From NCBI GenBank assembly GCA_041392785.1, contig JAWKLK010000005.1, positions 62,001 through 126,000 on the forward strand: DNA of 64,000 bases. The letters run 5' to 3'. The stretch comes from OLB9 sp041392785 (lineage in GTDB: Bacteria > Bacteroidota > Bacteroidia > Chitinophagales > Saprospiraceae). This document shows, piece after piece, positions 19,183 to 29,009 of this stretch. A program made the translations under genes and the position numbers. A model generated the notes under the pieces. That model made no database searches, had not been told where the DNA came from, and saw nothing but the letters and a program-made list of their open reading frames with translations. Numbering within the stretch: the stretch's first letter is position 1; each line of letters opens with the position of its first letter.

Positions 19183-20496
19183 TTATTGGAAAATCCACCT
19201 TGCCATTTCCTTAAACGTTGCTCTTTTTCCGTACATCAATATACCTGTGCGATAAATTTTTGCAGCCAGCCAAATCATAAAGACAGTAAATATTATCATC
19301 AATACAATGGACACCAACACTTGCCAAATCGGAGGTTGAAATGGGAGTCTTACAGGCATAACCACAGATGACAGAAGTGGAATCATACTAGACCACACTG
19401 CCAATGAACTATGCGGTGCACTAACCGCTGACATACCTATATACATTGAGAATATTAATGGCAGCATCACAGGAAAAGTTAAGGCATTTGATTCATTTAT
19501 ATCTTCACCAACGGCACTACCAATGGCTGCGAAAAGTGCGGCATAAGCAAAATAGCCGCCTATAAAATATAATAAGTACAATGGAATCAATATATGCCAA
19601 TCCATACCTTTGAGTTCAGTCAATACCTGCTGTGCCATAACCATAGTCTCTGATTGATCCATAGTATTTAACCCTTTGATATTGGTTGTTTGTGTTAAAT
19701 CTTCGGGATTTAATCCAAAAAGAGATGTACCTATCATGATTACAATGGGTATCAAAATAACCCATAGTATGATCTGCGTCAAACCTACTAATCCTACACC
19801 TACAACTTTGCCCATCATCAATTGAAATGGCTTTACAGTAGAAATGAGCACTTCCACAACTCTGTTTATTTTCTCTTCCATTACTGATCTCATCACTTGA
19901 GCTCCATACAGCAAGATGATAAAAAACATAGCATAACCTACTATTCCACCTATGGCAGAACTCACTAGTGTGGTCATACTCGATACCTTACGATCTTCTT
20001 TTATTGTGATGGGATTTATAGTGATTTTCGTATCAATTTTACTCAATGCATCTATATCGATGTGTAAAGCCTTGAGTTTGAAATCGCGTAATTTTTTTTC
20101 AATTGCTCGTTTGATACTTGAGGATTCGTCTATTGCTAATTGGTCATCAGAGTGGTATTGAACTGCATATTCTGAAGCTAATGTGTCCTGTATAGGTATT
20201 ATTTCCAATACTCCTGCAAATGTACCTTCCTCTACCCTTCTTATGGTATTGTTGATTTCAGAATTTTCAAATTTAAAATGTAGATGATCCCCTGCATCCA
20301 AGGAGCCATTTAGTACATCTGAAGGATCATAAACGGCTATATTTTTCTGATCGTCTGAACCAGTGGTCATGATAAGACTTGCCACTACGATCAGTAGTAA
20401 AATACCTAATGGCGTCAAAAAAGTAGTCAATAAAAACGTTTTGTTTTTGACTCTTGTGATGTACTCTCTTGCTATAATTAATCCTATTTTATGCAT
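19183..20496 (-). CDS. ABC transporter permease (NatB / ABC-2 type)
   Basis: 437 residues. One N-terminal membrane helix (about 21-43) is followed by a periplasmic domain (about 50-175) and five or six membrane helices to the C-terminus, the layout of NatB-like ABC-2 exporter permeases. Its start overlaps the stop of the ATPase gene by 8 bases, so the pair forms one transporter. Substrate unknown (sodium, drug or lipid exporters share this fold). Confidence 0.85.
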   Translation of the reverse strand: MHKIGLIIAREYITRVKNKTFLLTTFLTPLGILLLIVVASLIMTTGSDDQKNIAVYDPSDVLNGSLDAGDHLHFKFENSEINNTIRRVEEGTFAGVLEIIPIQDTLASEYAVQYHSDDQLAIDESSSIKRAIEKKLRDFKLKALHIDIDALSKIDTKITINPITIKEDRKVSSMTTLVSSAIGGIVGYAMFFIILLYGAQVMRSVMEEKINRVVEVLISTVKPFQLMMGKVVGVGLVGLTQIILWVILIPIVIMIGTSLFGLNPEDLTQTTNIKGLNTMDQSETMVMAQQVLTELKGMDWHILIPLYLLYFIGGYFAYAALFAAIGSAVGEDINESNALTFPVMLPLIFSMYIGMSAVSAPHSSLAVWSSMIPLLSSVVMPVRLPFQPPIWQVLVSIVLMIIFTVFMIWLAAKIYRTGILMYGKRATFKEMARWIFQ

Positions 20497-21403
20497 ATGT
20501 TGACGCTACTTTTTTTATAAATATCTCACTCAATGATGGTAAAATTTCTTGAAATTCCAATATCTCTATATCTCTACGTATGAGTTGCAAAAGTATATCA
20601 TTAGACTTAGTCCCCGGATGACCTTTTATGACCAAGGTATTGTTTTCCCCTTTTTCAATTTCGGCACCATCTATTTGAATATTTTCTGGCAGTTCTCCAG
20701 AAAATTTTATATGAAAGGTGTAGTTTTTATACTCATTTTTTATAACATTGACTTCACCATTCAGTATGATTTTCCCCTTATTGATGAGTACAATACGATC
20801 GCAAATTTGTTCTACTTGCTCCATTCTATGAGTAGAAAAAATGATAGATGCGCCAGCTTTTTTTAAGTTAAAAATTTCATCTTTTATTAAGTTGGTATTG
20901 ATAGGATCTAATCCAGTGAAAGGTTCATCGAGAATAATGAGTTTTGGATTATGCACTACCGTAGCTATAAATTGTACTTTCTGGCTCATGCCCTTAGACA
21001 ATTCAGATATCTTTTTATCCCACCAAGATTCGATATCAAACTTTTTAAACCAATAGGAGATATTGCTCATGGCTTCTGTTTTAGTCAAACCTTTTAACTG
21101 TGCCAAATATAATAATTGCTCACCTACTTTCATCTTTTTATATAGACCTCTTTCTTCAGGCATATAGCCTAAGTCCAAAGGATTGATCTGTTCCAACACA
21201 TTTCCATTCAATGATATGGTACCACTATCTGGCATTGTGATGGTGGTGATCATTCTGATTAAAGTAGTTTTTCCGGCACCATTTGGACCTAGAAGACCAA
21301 AAATAGATCCTTCCTTTACAGCTAAGGATACATCATTCACAGCCTTATAGTCTTGATAGGTTTTCGTGACGTTCTCTATTTTCAAAACATCAGTTGTCAT
21401 CAT
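20489..21403 (-). CDS. ABC transporter ATP-binding protein (NatA-like)
   Basis: 304 residues. Walker A GPNGAGKTT at about 38-46, signature LSKGMSQK near 137, Walker B LIILDEPFTGLD near 154, switch His in IIFSTHRM, then a C-terminal DUF4162-type domain ending LSEIFIKKVAS. It powers the permease encoded directly downstream. A -7 promoter box lies at 21427-21434. Confidence 0.9.
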   Translation of the reverse strand: MMTTDVLKIENVTKTYQDYKAVNDVSLAVKEGSIFGLLGPNGAGKTTLIRMITTITMPDSGTISLNGNVLEQINPLDLGYMPEERGLYKKMKVGEQLLYLAQLKGLTKTEAMSNISYWFKKFDIESWWDKKISELSKGMSQKVQFIATVVHNPKLIILDEPFTGLDPINTNLIKDEIFNLKKAGASIIFSTHRMEQVEQICDRIVLINKGKIILNGEVNVIKNEYKNYTFHIKFSGELPENIQIDGAEIEKGENNTLVIKGHPGTKSNDILLQLIRRDIEILEFQEILPSLSEIFIKKVASTYA

Positions 21404-21426
21404 CTACTTTATATATTTTAAAAATT

Positions 21427-21434
21427 CAAAGATA
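21427..21434 (-). promoter_or_regulatory. -7 box for the ABC transporter operon
   Basis: The minus strand reads TATCTTTG (TAnnTTTG), 23 bases before the ATPase ATG. Confidence 0.5.
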
Positions 21435-21490
21435 CATTTTACGTATGTGAACTGAGAGCCAAGTGTATTTTTTTTTTCGACTTAATAAAA

Positions 21491-22810
21491 TCATTGATCG
21501 ACCGGAAAGGATGTTTCGGAAACAATAGCACTATTTTTCCTTATCCAAACATCTCTTTGTGGGAATGGAATAGTGATATTATGTTCTCTAAAAAGTCTAT
21601 CTATTTCAAATCTTAGATTACTTTTGACATCTTCGGCGCGCATGACATAATTTGAAAAGTAGTAAAGCGAAAAATTAAGTGCACTATCTCCAAAATCATT
21701 CATACGCACGAAGGGAGTAGGATAAGACAGTATTTGGTCTTGACTTCGCACTGATGCAAGTAATATTTCTTTAACTAGCTGGGTATCACTGCCATAGGCT
21801 ACGCCCACATCTATCTGAAATCTTACAACATTATCAAAATGTGTCCAATTAATGACGGATTCATTCACCAATTTACTATTAGGAACAAGCATGGAAACGC
21901 TGTTTCTCGTCTCAATCCTCGATGCTCTAAGTCCTATTTTCAAAACTCTACCTACCTGTCCTTGCATTTCTAATATATCACCCACCATAACCGATCTCTC
22001 AAAAAGGATTACAATCCCTGAGAAAAAATCATTGAAAGTTTGTTGTAATCCCAAGCCTATACCGACTAATAATGCAGCTCCTGCACCATAAATCACTTTC
22101 ATATCAGGTACCACTTGTTCTAAAGCCATAAAGATACCCACCACAAAGATGACATACTTTATTAATTGGTTGATGGCAAATTGACTTCCTTCTTCCAATG
22201 AGTTCTTTTGGTATAGCGATTGTAATGTAATATTGGTAACAAACCATGCTAGCAGTCTCGATATTGCAACAATTATAATAGCACTAATGACATGTGAAAA
22301 CTGAATGGTGACTTCTTCACCTTTAATACTACTTTGGAAAATGACAAAGTCAAAATTTGTTTTTACAATTAGAAAATTTAATACCATTAATATTCCAATG
22401 GTTAATGTATAGTATCTTTTATTTTGCTTCTGGTAATACGCATCTTGGTCTATCAATCCATAATCTGGCGGAGTGCGTTTGGCCCAATTTCTTAAGTAAT
22501 AATAATACAAAATATAATCTGCCAGATATCCCAGACACACTACGATAATCACCCCAAATGCTATTTTTACATAGGTTTGTGCATGAGGGTAAAAAGATGG
22601 AAACAGGGAATTTATATCCCATATATTCACAATTAATGCTGCAATAATACTTCCAAATAATACGCTTGCCACCGTGCTGAATACATTAAAAGAAAGTTTT
22701 GGGTCTATGGTAGAAAATTTCTTTCCAAGTCTCAAACCAATCCAATATAAGAGGGCAAGTACGATAATAGTAAGAAATAAAAAAGTAATTTGGGTTTCTG
22801 AAGGCTGCAT
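21491..22810 (-). CDS. MscS-family mechanosensitive ion channel
   Basis: 439 residues, starting at ATG 22808-22810 (MQPSETQ). A longer frame would start at a TTG that lies inside the promoter -7 box, so it is rejected. About six membrane helices precede the pore helix AGAALLVGIGLGLQQTFNDF, followed by the conserved MscS beta domain (GDILEMQGQVGRVLKIGLRASRI, LVPNSKLVNESVINW) and a C-terminal alpha/beta domain ending near FPQRDVWI. The channel releases osmolytes on hypo-osmotic shock. Confidence 0.9.
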   Translation of the reverse strand: MQPSETQITFLFLTIIVLALLYWIGLRLGKKFSTIDPKLSFNVFSTVASVLFGSIIAALIVNIWDINSLFPSFYPHAQTYVKIAFGVIIVVCLGYLADYILYYYYLRNWAKRTPPDYGLIDQDAYYQKQNKRYYTLTIGILMVLNFLIVKTNFDFVIFQSSIKGEEVTIQFSHVISAIIIVAISRLLAWFVTNITLQSLYQKNSLEEGSQFAINQLIKYVIFVVGIFMALEQVVPDMKVIYGAGAALLVGIGLGLQQTFNDFFSGIVILFERSVMVGDILEMQGQVGRVLKIGLRASRIETRNSVSMLVPNSKLVNESVINWTHFDNVVRFQIDVGVAYGSDTQLVKEILLASVRSQDQILSYPTPFVRMNDFGDSALNFSLYYFSNYVMRAEDVKSNLRFEIDRLFREHNITIPFPQRDVWIRKNSAIVSETSFPVDQ

Positions 22811-22834
22811 AATTTGTTTATTCAGTGATAATCG

Positions 22835-22842
22835 CAAAGATA
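22835..22842 (-). promoter_or_regulatory. -7 box for mscS-type gene
   Basis: The minus strand reads TATCTTTG; a TTTG (within CGTTTGCAC on the minus strand) lies 23 bases upstream, a good Bacteroidota promoter. It covers the upstream TTG codon and fixes the start at 22810. Confidence 0.6.
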
Positions 22843-22928
22843 ATTACAATAAATTAACTAAAGTGCAAACGATTTCAATACGTACTTTCAGGATAAAAAA
22901 TGGGTCTTATTAAGTCTATTAAAAAACG

Positions 22929-22936
22929 TACCTTTG
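22929..22936 (+). promoter_or_regulatory. -7 box for pdxA
   Basis: TACCTTTG (TAnnTTTG). The in-frame TTG at 22934 lies within it, so translation should begin at ATG 22967, about 30 bases downstream. Confidence 0.55.
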
Positions 22937-22966
22937 TCCTTTAATTTAAAAATTTATTTTTATTAT

Positions 22967-24016
22967 ATGAAAATAGGGATCACAATTGGTGATATAAATG
23001 GCATTGGACCAGAGATTATTATAAAAGCATTGGCACACCCCAAAATACTGAATACAATTACTCCGATAATATACGGGTCATATAAAGTGATGTCCTATCA
23101 CAAAAATATTGTAAAAGAAAGCAATATTCAATTTCACAGTATCAATAATGCAAGTCAGGCGGTAGACAATAAAATAAACCTTGTCAACTGTTGGGAAGAA
23201 AATGTGAATATTGCCCTAGGAAAAGCTACTGATGAAGGTGGAAAATTCGCCGCCAAGGCTTTGGATAAAGCTATGGAAGATATCAAGCAAGGCCAACTGA
23301 CAGCTATTGTCACAAGTCCAATTAATAAAGCAGCTATGCAGCTTGGGGGATTTGCATTTCCTGGTCACACTGAGTATTTTGCTTCTGAGGATAATAATAA
23401 AGAAAGCCTGATGTTTTTGGTTAGTGATGCTCTAAAGGTCGCACTTGTCACCAATCATTTGCCAGTTTCTAAAATTGCTGGGCTTATCACTAAAGATTTG
23501 ATAATCAATAAGATAAAATTATTACATCAATCTCTCATTGTTGATTTTGGTATAGAAAGACCAACTATTAGTGTGCTGGGATTGAACCCTCATGCATCGG
23601 ATGAATCCACAATAGGAAATGAAGAGGAAACTATAATAAAACCTGCTATAATTGAATGTAAAAAACAAGGAATTTTTGTCACTGGTCCGTATGCTGCTGA
23701 TGGTTTTTTTGGAAGTGGTCTGTGGAATAAAACAGATGCAGTTTTGGCTATGTACCATGATCAGGGTTTAATACCGTTTAAAACTTTATCTTTTGGTTCA
23801 GGTACCAATGTGACTGCTGGCTTATCTTTTGTGAGAACATCGCCGGATCATGGCACCGCTTATGACATTGTTGGTCAGAATTTAGCAAACGAATCATCAA
23901 TGTTGAAAGCAATCTTCTGCGCACTAGATATTGCAAAAAACCGAAATACATACAAATCTGATCGTGAAAATTCCATCATTAAGAGAGAACGCCAATCTGC
24001 CGGAATCAACGACTAG
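22967..24016 (+). CDS. pdxA: 4-hydroxythreonine-4-phosphate dehydrogenase
   Basis: 349 residues from ATG 22967 (MKIGITIGDINGIGPEI). NAD-dependent oxidation and decarboxylation of 4-phosphohydroxy-L-threonine in the DXP-independent-of-PdxST branch of vitamin B6 synthesis. PdxA hallmarks: the N-terminal GDxxGIGPE motif, metal-ligand His in FPGHTEYFA (about 131), LNPHASDE, and YHDQGLIPFK (about 262). Length is typical. A lysE-like gene follows 8 bases later. Confidence 0.92.
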   Translation: MKIGITIGDINGIGPEIIIKALAHPKILNTITPIIYGSYKVMSYHKNIVKESNIQFHSINNASQAVDNKINLVNCWEENVNIALGKATDEGGKFAAKALDKAMEDIKQGQLTAIVTSPINKAAMQLGGFAFPGHTEYFASEDNNKESLMFLVSDALKVALVTNHLPVSKIAGLITKDLIINKIKLLHQSLIVDFGIERPTISVLGLNPHASDESTIGNEEETIIKPAIIECKKQGIFVTGPYAADGFFGSGLWNKTDAVLAMYHDQGLIPFKTLSFGSGTNVTAGLSFVRTSPDHGTAYDIVGQNLANESSMLKAIFCALDIAKNRNTYKSDRENSIIKRERQSAGIND

Positions 24017-24024
24017 TAAAGCGT

Positions 24025-24657
24025 ATGGATATAATGCAATATTGGTTTGAGGCATTGATACTCGGACTATCATTAGCTTTGTTGGTGGGACCAATTTTGA
24101 TTGCACAATTCAGTGGCGTGCTACATGATGGGCTCAAAGGCGGTATGATTGTAGGTATAGGGGTTTGGGTAAGTGATATTATTTACATTATTATCACTTA
24201 TCTAGTATTAATAAATCTGAAGAATATTGAAATAAGTTCTATTTCTTACCAAACTCTAGGTTGGATAGGAGGAGCTTTGCTTGTTTTAATGGGTATAAGA
24301 AATTTTTTTAAGAGTGGTGTAGTTTTATTGGATAATGAAAGAAAAAAACACATCATATACTCCAAGCATTTTACTAAAGGGTTTTTAATAAATACGCTTA
24401 ATCCTTTTACAGTTTTATTTTGGCTAGCTACTCTTGGACATTATATTATGGTAAAGAGAGTTGCACCAGAAGTGATTGTCCTTATTGCGGGTACCATTTT
24501 ATGCTGTATCATATTGACAGATAGTTTAAAAGTTTATTTTATGTCAAAATTGAATGGAAAGTTTATTTCCGACAATTTATTGACTATCAATAAAATTTCA
24601 GGGGTAGCTCTCATAGTTTTTGGGATAATTCTATTTTTTCGGAGTCAAACACTATAA
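24025..24657 (+). CDS. LysE/RhtB family transporter
   Basis: 210 residues with about six membrane helices and the LysE-family N-terminal motif GLSLALLVGPILIAQFSGVLHDG and a central NTLNPFTVLFWLA motif. Family members export amino acids or related small molecules; the substrate here is unknown. It directly follows pdxA and is probably cotranscribed. Confidence 0.8.
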   Translation: MDIMQYWFEALILGLSLALLVGPILIAQFSGVLHDGLKGGMIVGIGVWVSDIIYIIITYLVLINLKNIEISSISYQTLGWIGGALLVLMGIRNFFKSGVVLLDNERKKHIIYSKHFTKGFLINTLNPFTVLFWLATLGHYIMVKRVAPEVIVLIAGTILCCIILTDSLKVYFMSKLNGKFISDNLLTINKISGVALIVFGIILFFRSQTL

Positions 24658-24707
24658 AATTAGGATTTTATGACAGGTTTATTGACACATTATAAGAATT
24701 TGTATCA

Positions 24708-25811
24708 TTGAGTAGAAGAAATAAATCCGAAGATCATAGCTCTGTATTAAAAGAGCTTAAGATATCTAAAGTAATTCTACCAGCTATTATCGGAATAGCT
24801 GTTGTAATGTATATGATGCAAAGACAATTGCACCTCGAGGACTTGAATTCTGTACAGTGGAGAGATCAAGCTATTTTTTGGGTTTCAATGGGTATTCTTA
24901 CCTATATCATCAGGCATTTATTCTATGCATGGAGATTGAAGATCGTATCAGACGACGAATTTTCATGGTTGAAAGCCATGCAACTCATTGTCATTTGGGA
25001 GTTTTCTTCAGCAGTTTCACCTACGAGTGTTGGTGGTTCAGCAGTGGCATTTCTTTTAATCTCACAAGAAAAAATTTCTGCAGCCCGTACTATCGCTATA
25101 GTGCTGTATACGATGGTATTAGACACCTTATTTTTTATAATGACACTAATAATTCTCTACTTCATTTATGGACCTCAAATCATAAGACCGGGAATGGTAG
25201 GTTTGGGTGATATAGATGGGTATGGGATTACATTTATCACTGTATTGTTATTTATGATTGGGTATGGATTCCTATTTTTTTACGGATTATTCATCAATCC
25301 ACGATCAATAAAGAGAATATTTATTTTTGTGAGCAAATGGCGTATTATGGCTAAAATAAGGGAAAGCATGAGAAATACGGCAATGGATATAGAAACGGCA
25401 TCCAAACAAATCACAACCAAACCAAACAAATTTCATATACTTGCTTTTACAGCTACTGCAGGTGCATGGATTATGAGATTTTTAGTTATAAATTGCTTGA
25501 TTTTGGCTTTTGTGCCCAATATTCAAAATGACTTTTTTGACCAAATGATAATATTTTCGAGAGGAGCTGTGATGTATGTGGTTACAGCATTTAGTCCTAC
25601 TCCGGGAGCAGCTGGCGTGGCAGAATATTTGTTTGGGGGCTTTTATAGTGATTATATTCCTTCTGGTATATCTGTAATCATAGCAATTGTATGGAGGTTG
25701 ATTACCTATTACTCTTATTTATTGATTGGAGTCATCATAATTCCTATTTGGCTTAGACAGATACTTGCAAGAAGGAGTCATAAAGACGAAGAGCTAGATA
25801 TTATTGTGTAA
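24708..25811 (+). CDS. Lysylphosphatidylglycerol synthetase-like membrane protein (UPF0104)
   Basis: 367 residues starting at TTG 24708; an in-frame stop lies at 24693-24695. Seven or eight membrane helices with the family motifs SSAVSPTSVGGSAVAFLL and AFSPTPGAAGVAEYLFGGFY. It corresponds to the flippase-like membrane domain of MprF/AglD proteins without the synthetase domain, so lipid translocation is more likely than aminoacylation. The last 18 bases overlap the 3' end of rsgA on the other strand. Confidence 0.75.
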   Translation: MSRRNKSEDHSSVLKELKISKVILPAIIGIAVVMYMMQRQLHLEDLNSVQWRDQAIFWVSMGILTYIIRHLFYAWRLKIVSDDEFSWLKAMQLIVIWEFSSAVSPTSVGGSAVAFLLISQEKISAARTIAIVLYTMVLDTLFFIMTLIILYFIYGPQIIRPGMVGLGDIDGYGITFITVLLFMIGYGFLFFYGLFINPRSIKRIFIFVSKWRIMAKIRESMRNTAMDIETASKQITTKPNKFHILAFTATAGAWIMRFLVINCLILAFVPNIQNDFFDQMIIFSRGAVMYVVTAFSPTPGAAGVAEYLFGGFYSDYIPSGISVIIAIVWRLITYYSYLLIGVIIIPIWLRQILARRSHKDEELDIIV

Positions 25812-26741
25812 CTCCCAATAGTTTTGATCTTCAACCTCCTGTAATAGATTGAGATAATTTTGGTATCGCAAGAAGGCTATTTGACCATTCTCTACGGCAT
25901 TTTTAACCGCACATTTTGGTTCATTCCTATGGGTACAATTATGAAATTTACAATCAGAAGATGCATCAAATATCTCCCTAAAATTATGTGATATATCTTC
26001 AATACTTAAATGCGAAAATCCCAATGTCTTGATTCCCGGAGTATCTATGATGGCGCCTCCTGACTCTAAAAAAAACATCTCTGCAAAAGTAGTAGTATGT
26101 TGTCCTTTACCCGAAAAGTCTGAAATTACACCTGTTTCAAGTGTTATGCTAGAATCAATGACATTGATGAGCGATGATTTACCCACACCTGATTGGCCAC
26201 TTATAAGAGTTGTCTTATCTTTAAGTTTGACTTTTAAAGCTTCTATACCATCTCCATGTGTGGCTGAAACGAGGCAAACATCGTATCCTATATTGCTATA
26301 CATTTCCTTCATAGTATTAAAAGTGGCTATGTTTTCTTCACTGTAAAGATCCTTTTTATTGAATAAAATAGTGACGGGAATATTGAATGGTTCGGTCATA
26401 AGTAAAAATCTGTCAATAAAGCCTTGTTTTAAATCAGGTTCTACTACAGTGACAATGACAAAAGCTTGATCTATATTACTTGCGAGTACATGGAGTTGGT
26501 GTTTCTTTCTTGGAGATTGTCGAACTACATAATTTTGGCGAGGCATGATAGAAGAGATGATAGCTGTTTTTTCTTTGACATCTTCTATTTCAAATTCCAC
26601 ATAATCCCCCACCGCTATTGGGTTTGTAAATTTGCGATCTAATAATTTGATTTTACCAACAATCCTGCCCATAAATAGACTATGGTCTTCTGACCTAATA
26701 GCGTACCAACTCCCTGTAGATTTGGTAATTAAACCTTTCAT
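25794..26741 (-). CDS. rsgA: Ribosome small-subunit biogenesis GTPase RsgA
   Basis: 315 residues. N-terminal OB domain, then a circularly permuted GTPase: G4 NKKDL, then G1 GQSGVGKSSLIN near 181, G3 DTPGIKTLG, and a C-terminal zinc knuckle with CKFHNCTHRNEPKCAV. It matures the 30S subunit. The start overlaps the preceding gene by 4 bases (ATGA). Confidence 0.95.
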   Translation of the reverse strand: MKGLITKSTGSWYAIRSEDHSLFMGRIVGKIKLLDRKFTNPIAVGDYVEFEIEDVKEKTAIISSIMPRQNYVVRQSPRKKHQLHVLASNIDQAFVIVTVVEPDLKQGFIDRFLLMTEPFNIPVTILFNKKDLYSEENIATFNTMKEMYSNIGYDVCLVSATHGDGIEALKVKLKDKTTLISGQSGVGKSSLINVIDSSITLETGVISDFSGKGQHTTTFAEMFFLESGGAIIDTPGIKTLGFSHLSIEDISHNFREIFDASSDCKFHNCTHRNEPKCAVKNAVENGQIAFLRYQNYLNLLQEVEDQNYWELHNNI

Positions 26742-27514
26742 TGTAATGGAGCGATGCTTGGAGTTTTTGATTGTTCGTGGACTGCGTTAGCCATCTCTCT
26801 GATCAAGTAAGGATCCTTTTCTATTGCATTTCCTACTACGATTATATCTGCTCCTGCTTTGGCACTTTTGGCTGCTATGTCTGGAGTGCTTATACCTCCA
26901 CCAACGATGAGAGGAATTTCAATACCTTGACTTACAGTTTCTATCATAGATGTGTTGACAGGATGTTTTGCACCACTGCCTGCATCCATGAATATTTGTT
27001 TTAGACCTAGCATTTCTCCTGCCATCGCTGTACACAATGCAATGTCATCCTTAGTGGCAGGAATAGGATTAGTGTTACTCATGTATTGGACACTTGTCAT
27101 GACACCACCATCTATCAGTATATAGCCTGTAGAAATGATTTCAAGAGGGCTTACTTTTAGGAAAGGAGCTGTGATGACATGTTTTCCAATGAGAAGCTCA
27201 GCATTTCTACCACTTATTAGAGATAAAAATAAGAGTGCATCTGCTTTGTAACTCAGCTGAAAGGAATTGCCCGGAAATAAGATCAGTGGAATATGGCATT
27301 TTTCTTTTATACTCTTGAGTACAAAATCAAGCATATCATTGACAATGAGACTACCACCAATAAAAAAATAGTCTGCTCCGCTTTCTTGAGCAGTTTCAAG
27401 AACATGTTGAATTTTTCCAAGTCTTATTTTATCAGGATCGATTAAAACTACGAACTTCTTCTGTCCATGAGCCTTAGCCTCTCTAAATTCATTATAAATT
27501 TTCTGCGATGTCAT
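26738..27514 (-). CDS. PcrB/GGGP-synthase family prenylglyceryl-phosphate synthase
   Basis: 258 residues, a TIM-barrel prenyltransferase joining a long polyprenyl diphosphate to glycerol-1-phosphate. Seen: VVLIDPDKIRLG near 24, FIGGSL, LFPGNSFQLSYKADALLFLSL, YILIDGGVMTSVQYMSN, FMDAGSGAKHPV and VGGGISTPDIA near 202 with the phosphate-binding glycine loop. Bacteroidota carry this archaeal-like enzyme; the product is uncertain. Upstream gene of the rsgA pair. Confidence 0.88.
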   Translation of the reverse strand: MTSQKIYNEFREAKAHGQKKFVVLIDPDKIRLGKIQHVLETAQESGADYFFIGGSLIVNDMLDFVLKSIKEKCHIPLILFPGNSFQLSYKADALLFLSLISGRNAELLIGKHVITAPFLKVSPLEIISTGYILIDGGVMTSVQYMSNTNPIPATKDDIALCTAMAGEMLGLKQIFMDAGSGAKHPVNTSMIETVSQGIEIPLIVGGGISTPDIAAKSAKAGADIIVVGNAIEKDPYLIREMANAVHEQSKTPSIAPLQ

Positions 27515-27657
27515 CAGTTATGAACATTAGATTGGGGTAAAGGTACGTGTTTTTTTAGAATGAAGAGTGTTTAACTTTTTATTCAATTGATTTTGAATCA
27601 AAAAGGTCATTATAAAACTGCTGCACAAAAGCAAATTTTTGATGTCTTACAATACAT

Positions 27658-27990
27658 CTACAACCACTTCCTAAATCTCGCTATGACATCATATATTCCA
27701 TCAGAAATAAATCTTGGCACCATATCCAAAACCCAACCACAAATCGTACAATAATGCAATTTTATTAATAATTGACGCACTGCCTGAGATTTGTAATATA
27801 CATTCCCATCATTGATAAAGATCAATGTTTCCGGCAAAAACCGAAATTGGTGTTCTAGAAAATACTGCTGGGTTGCTGGGCTGCTGAGCGGTCTAATATC
27901 AATGGTCTCAAGCGTATCCTTTTCTACTATCCATCGGGTAAGTGATGAACAGAGTATACATTCACTATCAAAAAAAAGGATTGATTTCAA
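27658..27990 (-). CDS. DCC-family thiol-disulfide oxidoreductase-like protein (DUF393)
   Basis: 110 residues. The family-defining N-terminus FFDSECILCSSLTRWIV carries the DxxCxxC motif at about residues 8-14. Also AVRQLLIKLHYCTICGWVLDMVPRFI, typical of DUF393. Thioredoxin-like fold and redox function are inferred from the family only. A stand-alone gene between the pcrB-like gene and an S41 protease. Confidence 0.8.
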   Translation of the reverse strand: MKSILFFDSECILCSSLTRWIVEKDTLETIDIRPLSSPATQQYFLEHQFRFLPETLIFINDGNVYYKSQAVRQLLIKLHYCTICGWVLDMVPRFISDGIYDVIARFRKWL

Positions 27991-28014
27991 AAAATATTAG
28001 TATAATAAAATAAA

Positions 28015-28036
28015 CTAACATTAAAACTCATGTTAG
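28015..28036 (-). terminator. Intrinsic terminator after the S41 peptidase gene
   Basis: CTAACAT (28015-28021) pairs with ATGTTAG (28030-28036) with an 8-base loop. On the minus strand the hairpin is followed by a T-rich tract (TTTATTTTATT). Confidence 0.5.
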
Positions 28037-28043
28037 GTTTTGA

Positions 28044-29009
28044 TTATTGATTAATTGCGGTATCTAGTACTTTATCCGTTTTTCCAAAATCTGAAATATC
28101 TATATCCACCATAATATCTGGAGATACGCCTTTCTCGATACTTTGCCCTTCTTTATCCAAAAAATCACTCACTGAAACCGATATAATCCAACCATTTGAT
28201 AATTGATACGGTAAATTACCGCCACCTCCACCGGATGTTTTTGCTCCAATGAGTGTTACATTTGGCAAACCTTTCATCATAGCAGCAGCATAGGACGATG
28301 CACTATAACATCGATCATCAATCAATAAAAAGATTTTTTTATGATTCTTATGCCCATTTGGGAAAGCATACACAGGTAGTGGCTGTGTCACATCTTGGTG
28401 TTTTGGACCGGATTTTTCTATATATGCACCCAGATACGTCTTTTCATTCACTAATGTACCTAATAGATCGGGTATAGCATTGCTATCTCCTCCCCCGTTA
28501 TTTCTGATATCGATGATGAGTTTTGAATATGTACTGTTTTCCAATTGGATTAAGATATCGTGTAAATAAGCGTAGTCATTCATTGTTTTAATATAAACAT
28601 ATTGAATGCTGTCACCGATATGAGATATGTACATTTGTCCAACACTATCTAAATCAGTGCTTAAATATTTATTTTGTATCAGATTAAAATCAAAAGCATT
28701 TGCAACCTCATAAGTGAAATCAAAAGTTTTTCCTATTTTATTGAGACCATAAATACGGCAATGACTATCTTTTAATGCTAAGATTGCTGTATTTATTTTT
28801 TCGAATAATTCTTCATCTTCTGTGTTTTCATCTATTAATGGTTGAAATATGGCATTGATTGAATCCCAGTTTACTTCTTTTTGTTTAAAAAATATGTAAT
28901 GCTGGTCAGTGTAAGTCCAAAATTCTTGCCAAATAGATACTGAATCGAAAGATTTTTTATTGCATGAGATGATACTAATTGCAAGAACTATTATTGTGAG
29001 AGTGCGCAT
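28044..29009 (-). CDS. S41-family peptidase lipoprotein
   Basis: 321 residues. Lipoprotein signal with IISC (Cys at residue 16), then a tricorn/S41 protease domain: KLIIDIRNNGGGDSNAIPDLLG near 156-177 and the catalytic Ser in CYSASSYAAAMMKG near residue 237, with the GGGGGNLPYQLSNGWIISVSVSDF strand following. No PDZ domain is visible, so it is closer to IRBP/tricorn-core S41 than to CtpA. It overlaps the upstream gene by one base (TAATG). Confidence 0.8.
   Translation of the reverse strand: MRTLTIIVLAISIISCNKKSFDSVSIWQEFWTYTDQHYIFFKQKEVNWDSINAIFQPLIDENTEDEELFEKINTAILALKDSHCRIYGLNKIGKTFDFTYEVANAFDFNLIQNKYLSTDLDSVGQMYISHIGDSIQYVYIKTMNDYAYLHDILIQLENSTYSKLIIDIRNNGGGDSNAIPDLLGTLVNEKTYLGAYIEKSGPKHQDVTQPLPVYAFPNGHKNHKKIFLLIDDRCYSASSYAAAMMKGLPNVTLIGAKTSGGGGGNLPYQLSNGWIISVSVSDFLDKEGQSIEKGVSPDIMVDIDISDFGKTDKVLDTAINQ

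Noticed and set aside
22811..22837. Upstream TTG start for the MscS-type channel
   Set aside because: The codon lies in the TATCTTTG promoter box, so it would not be in the transcript.
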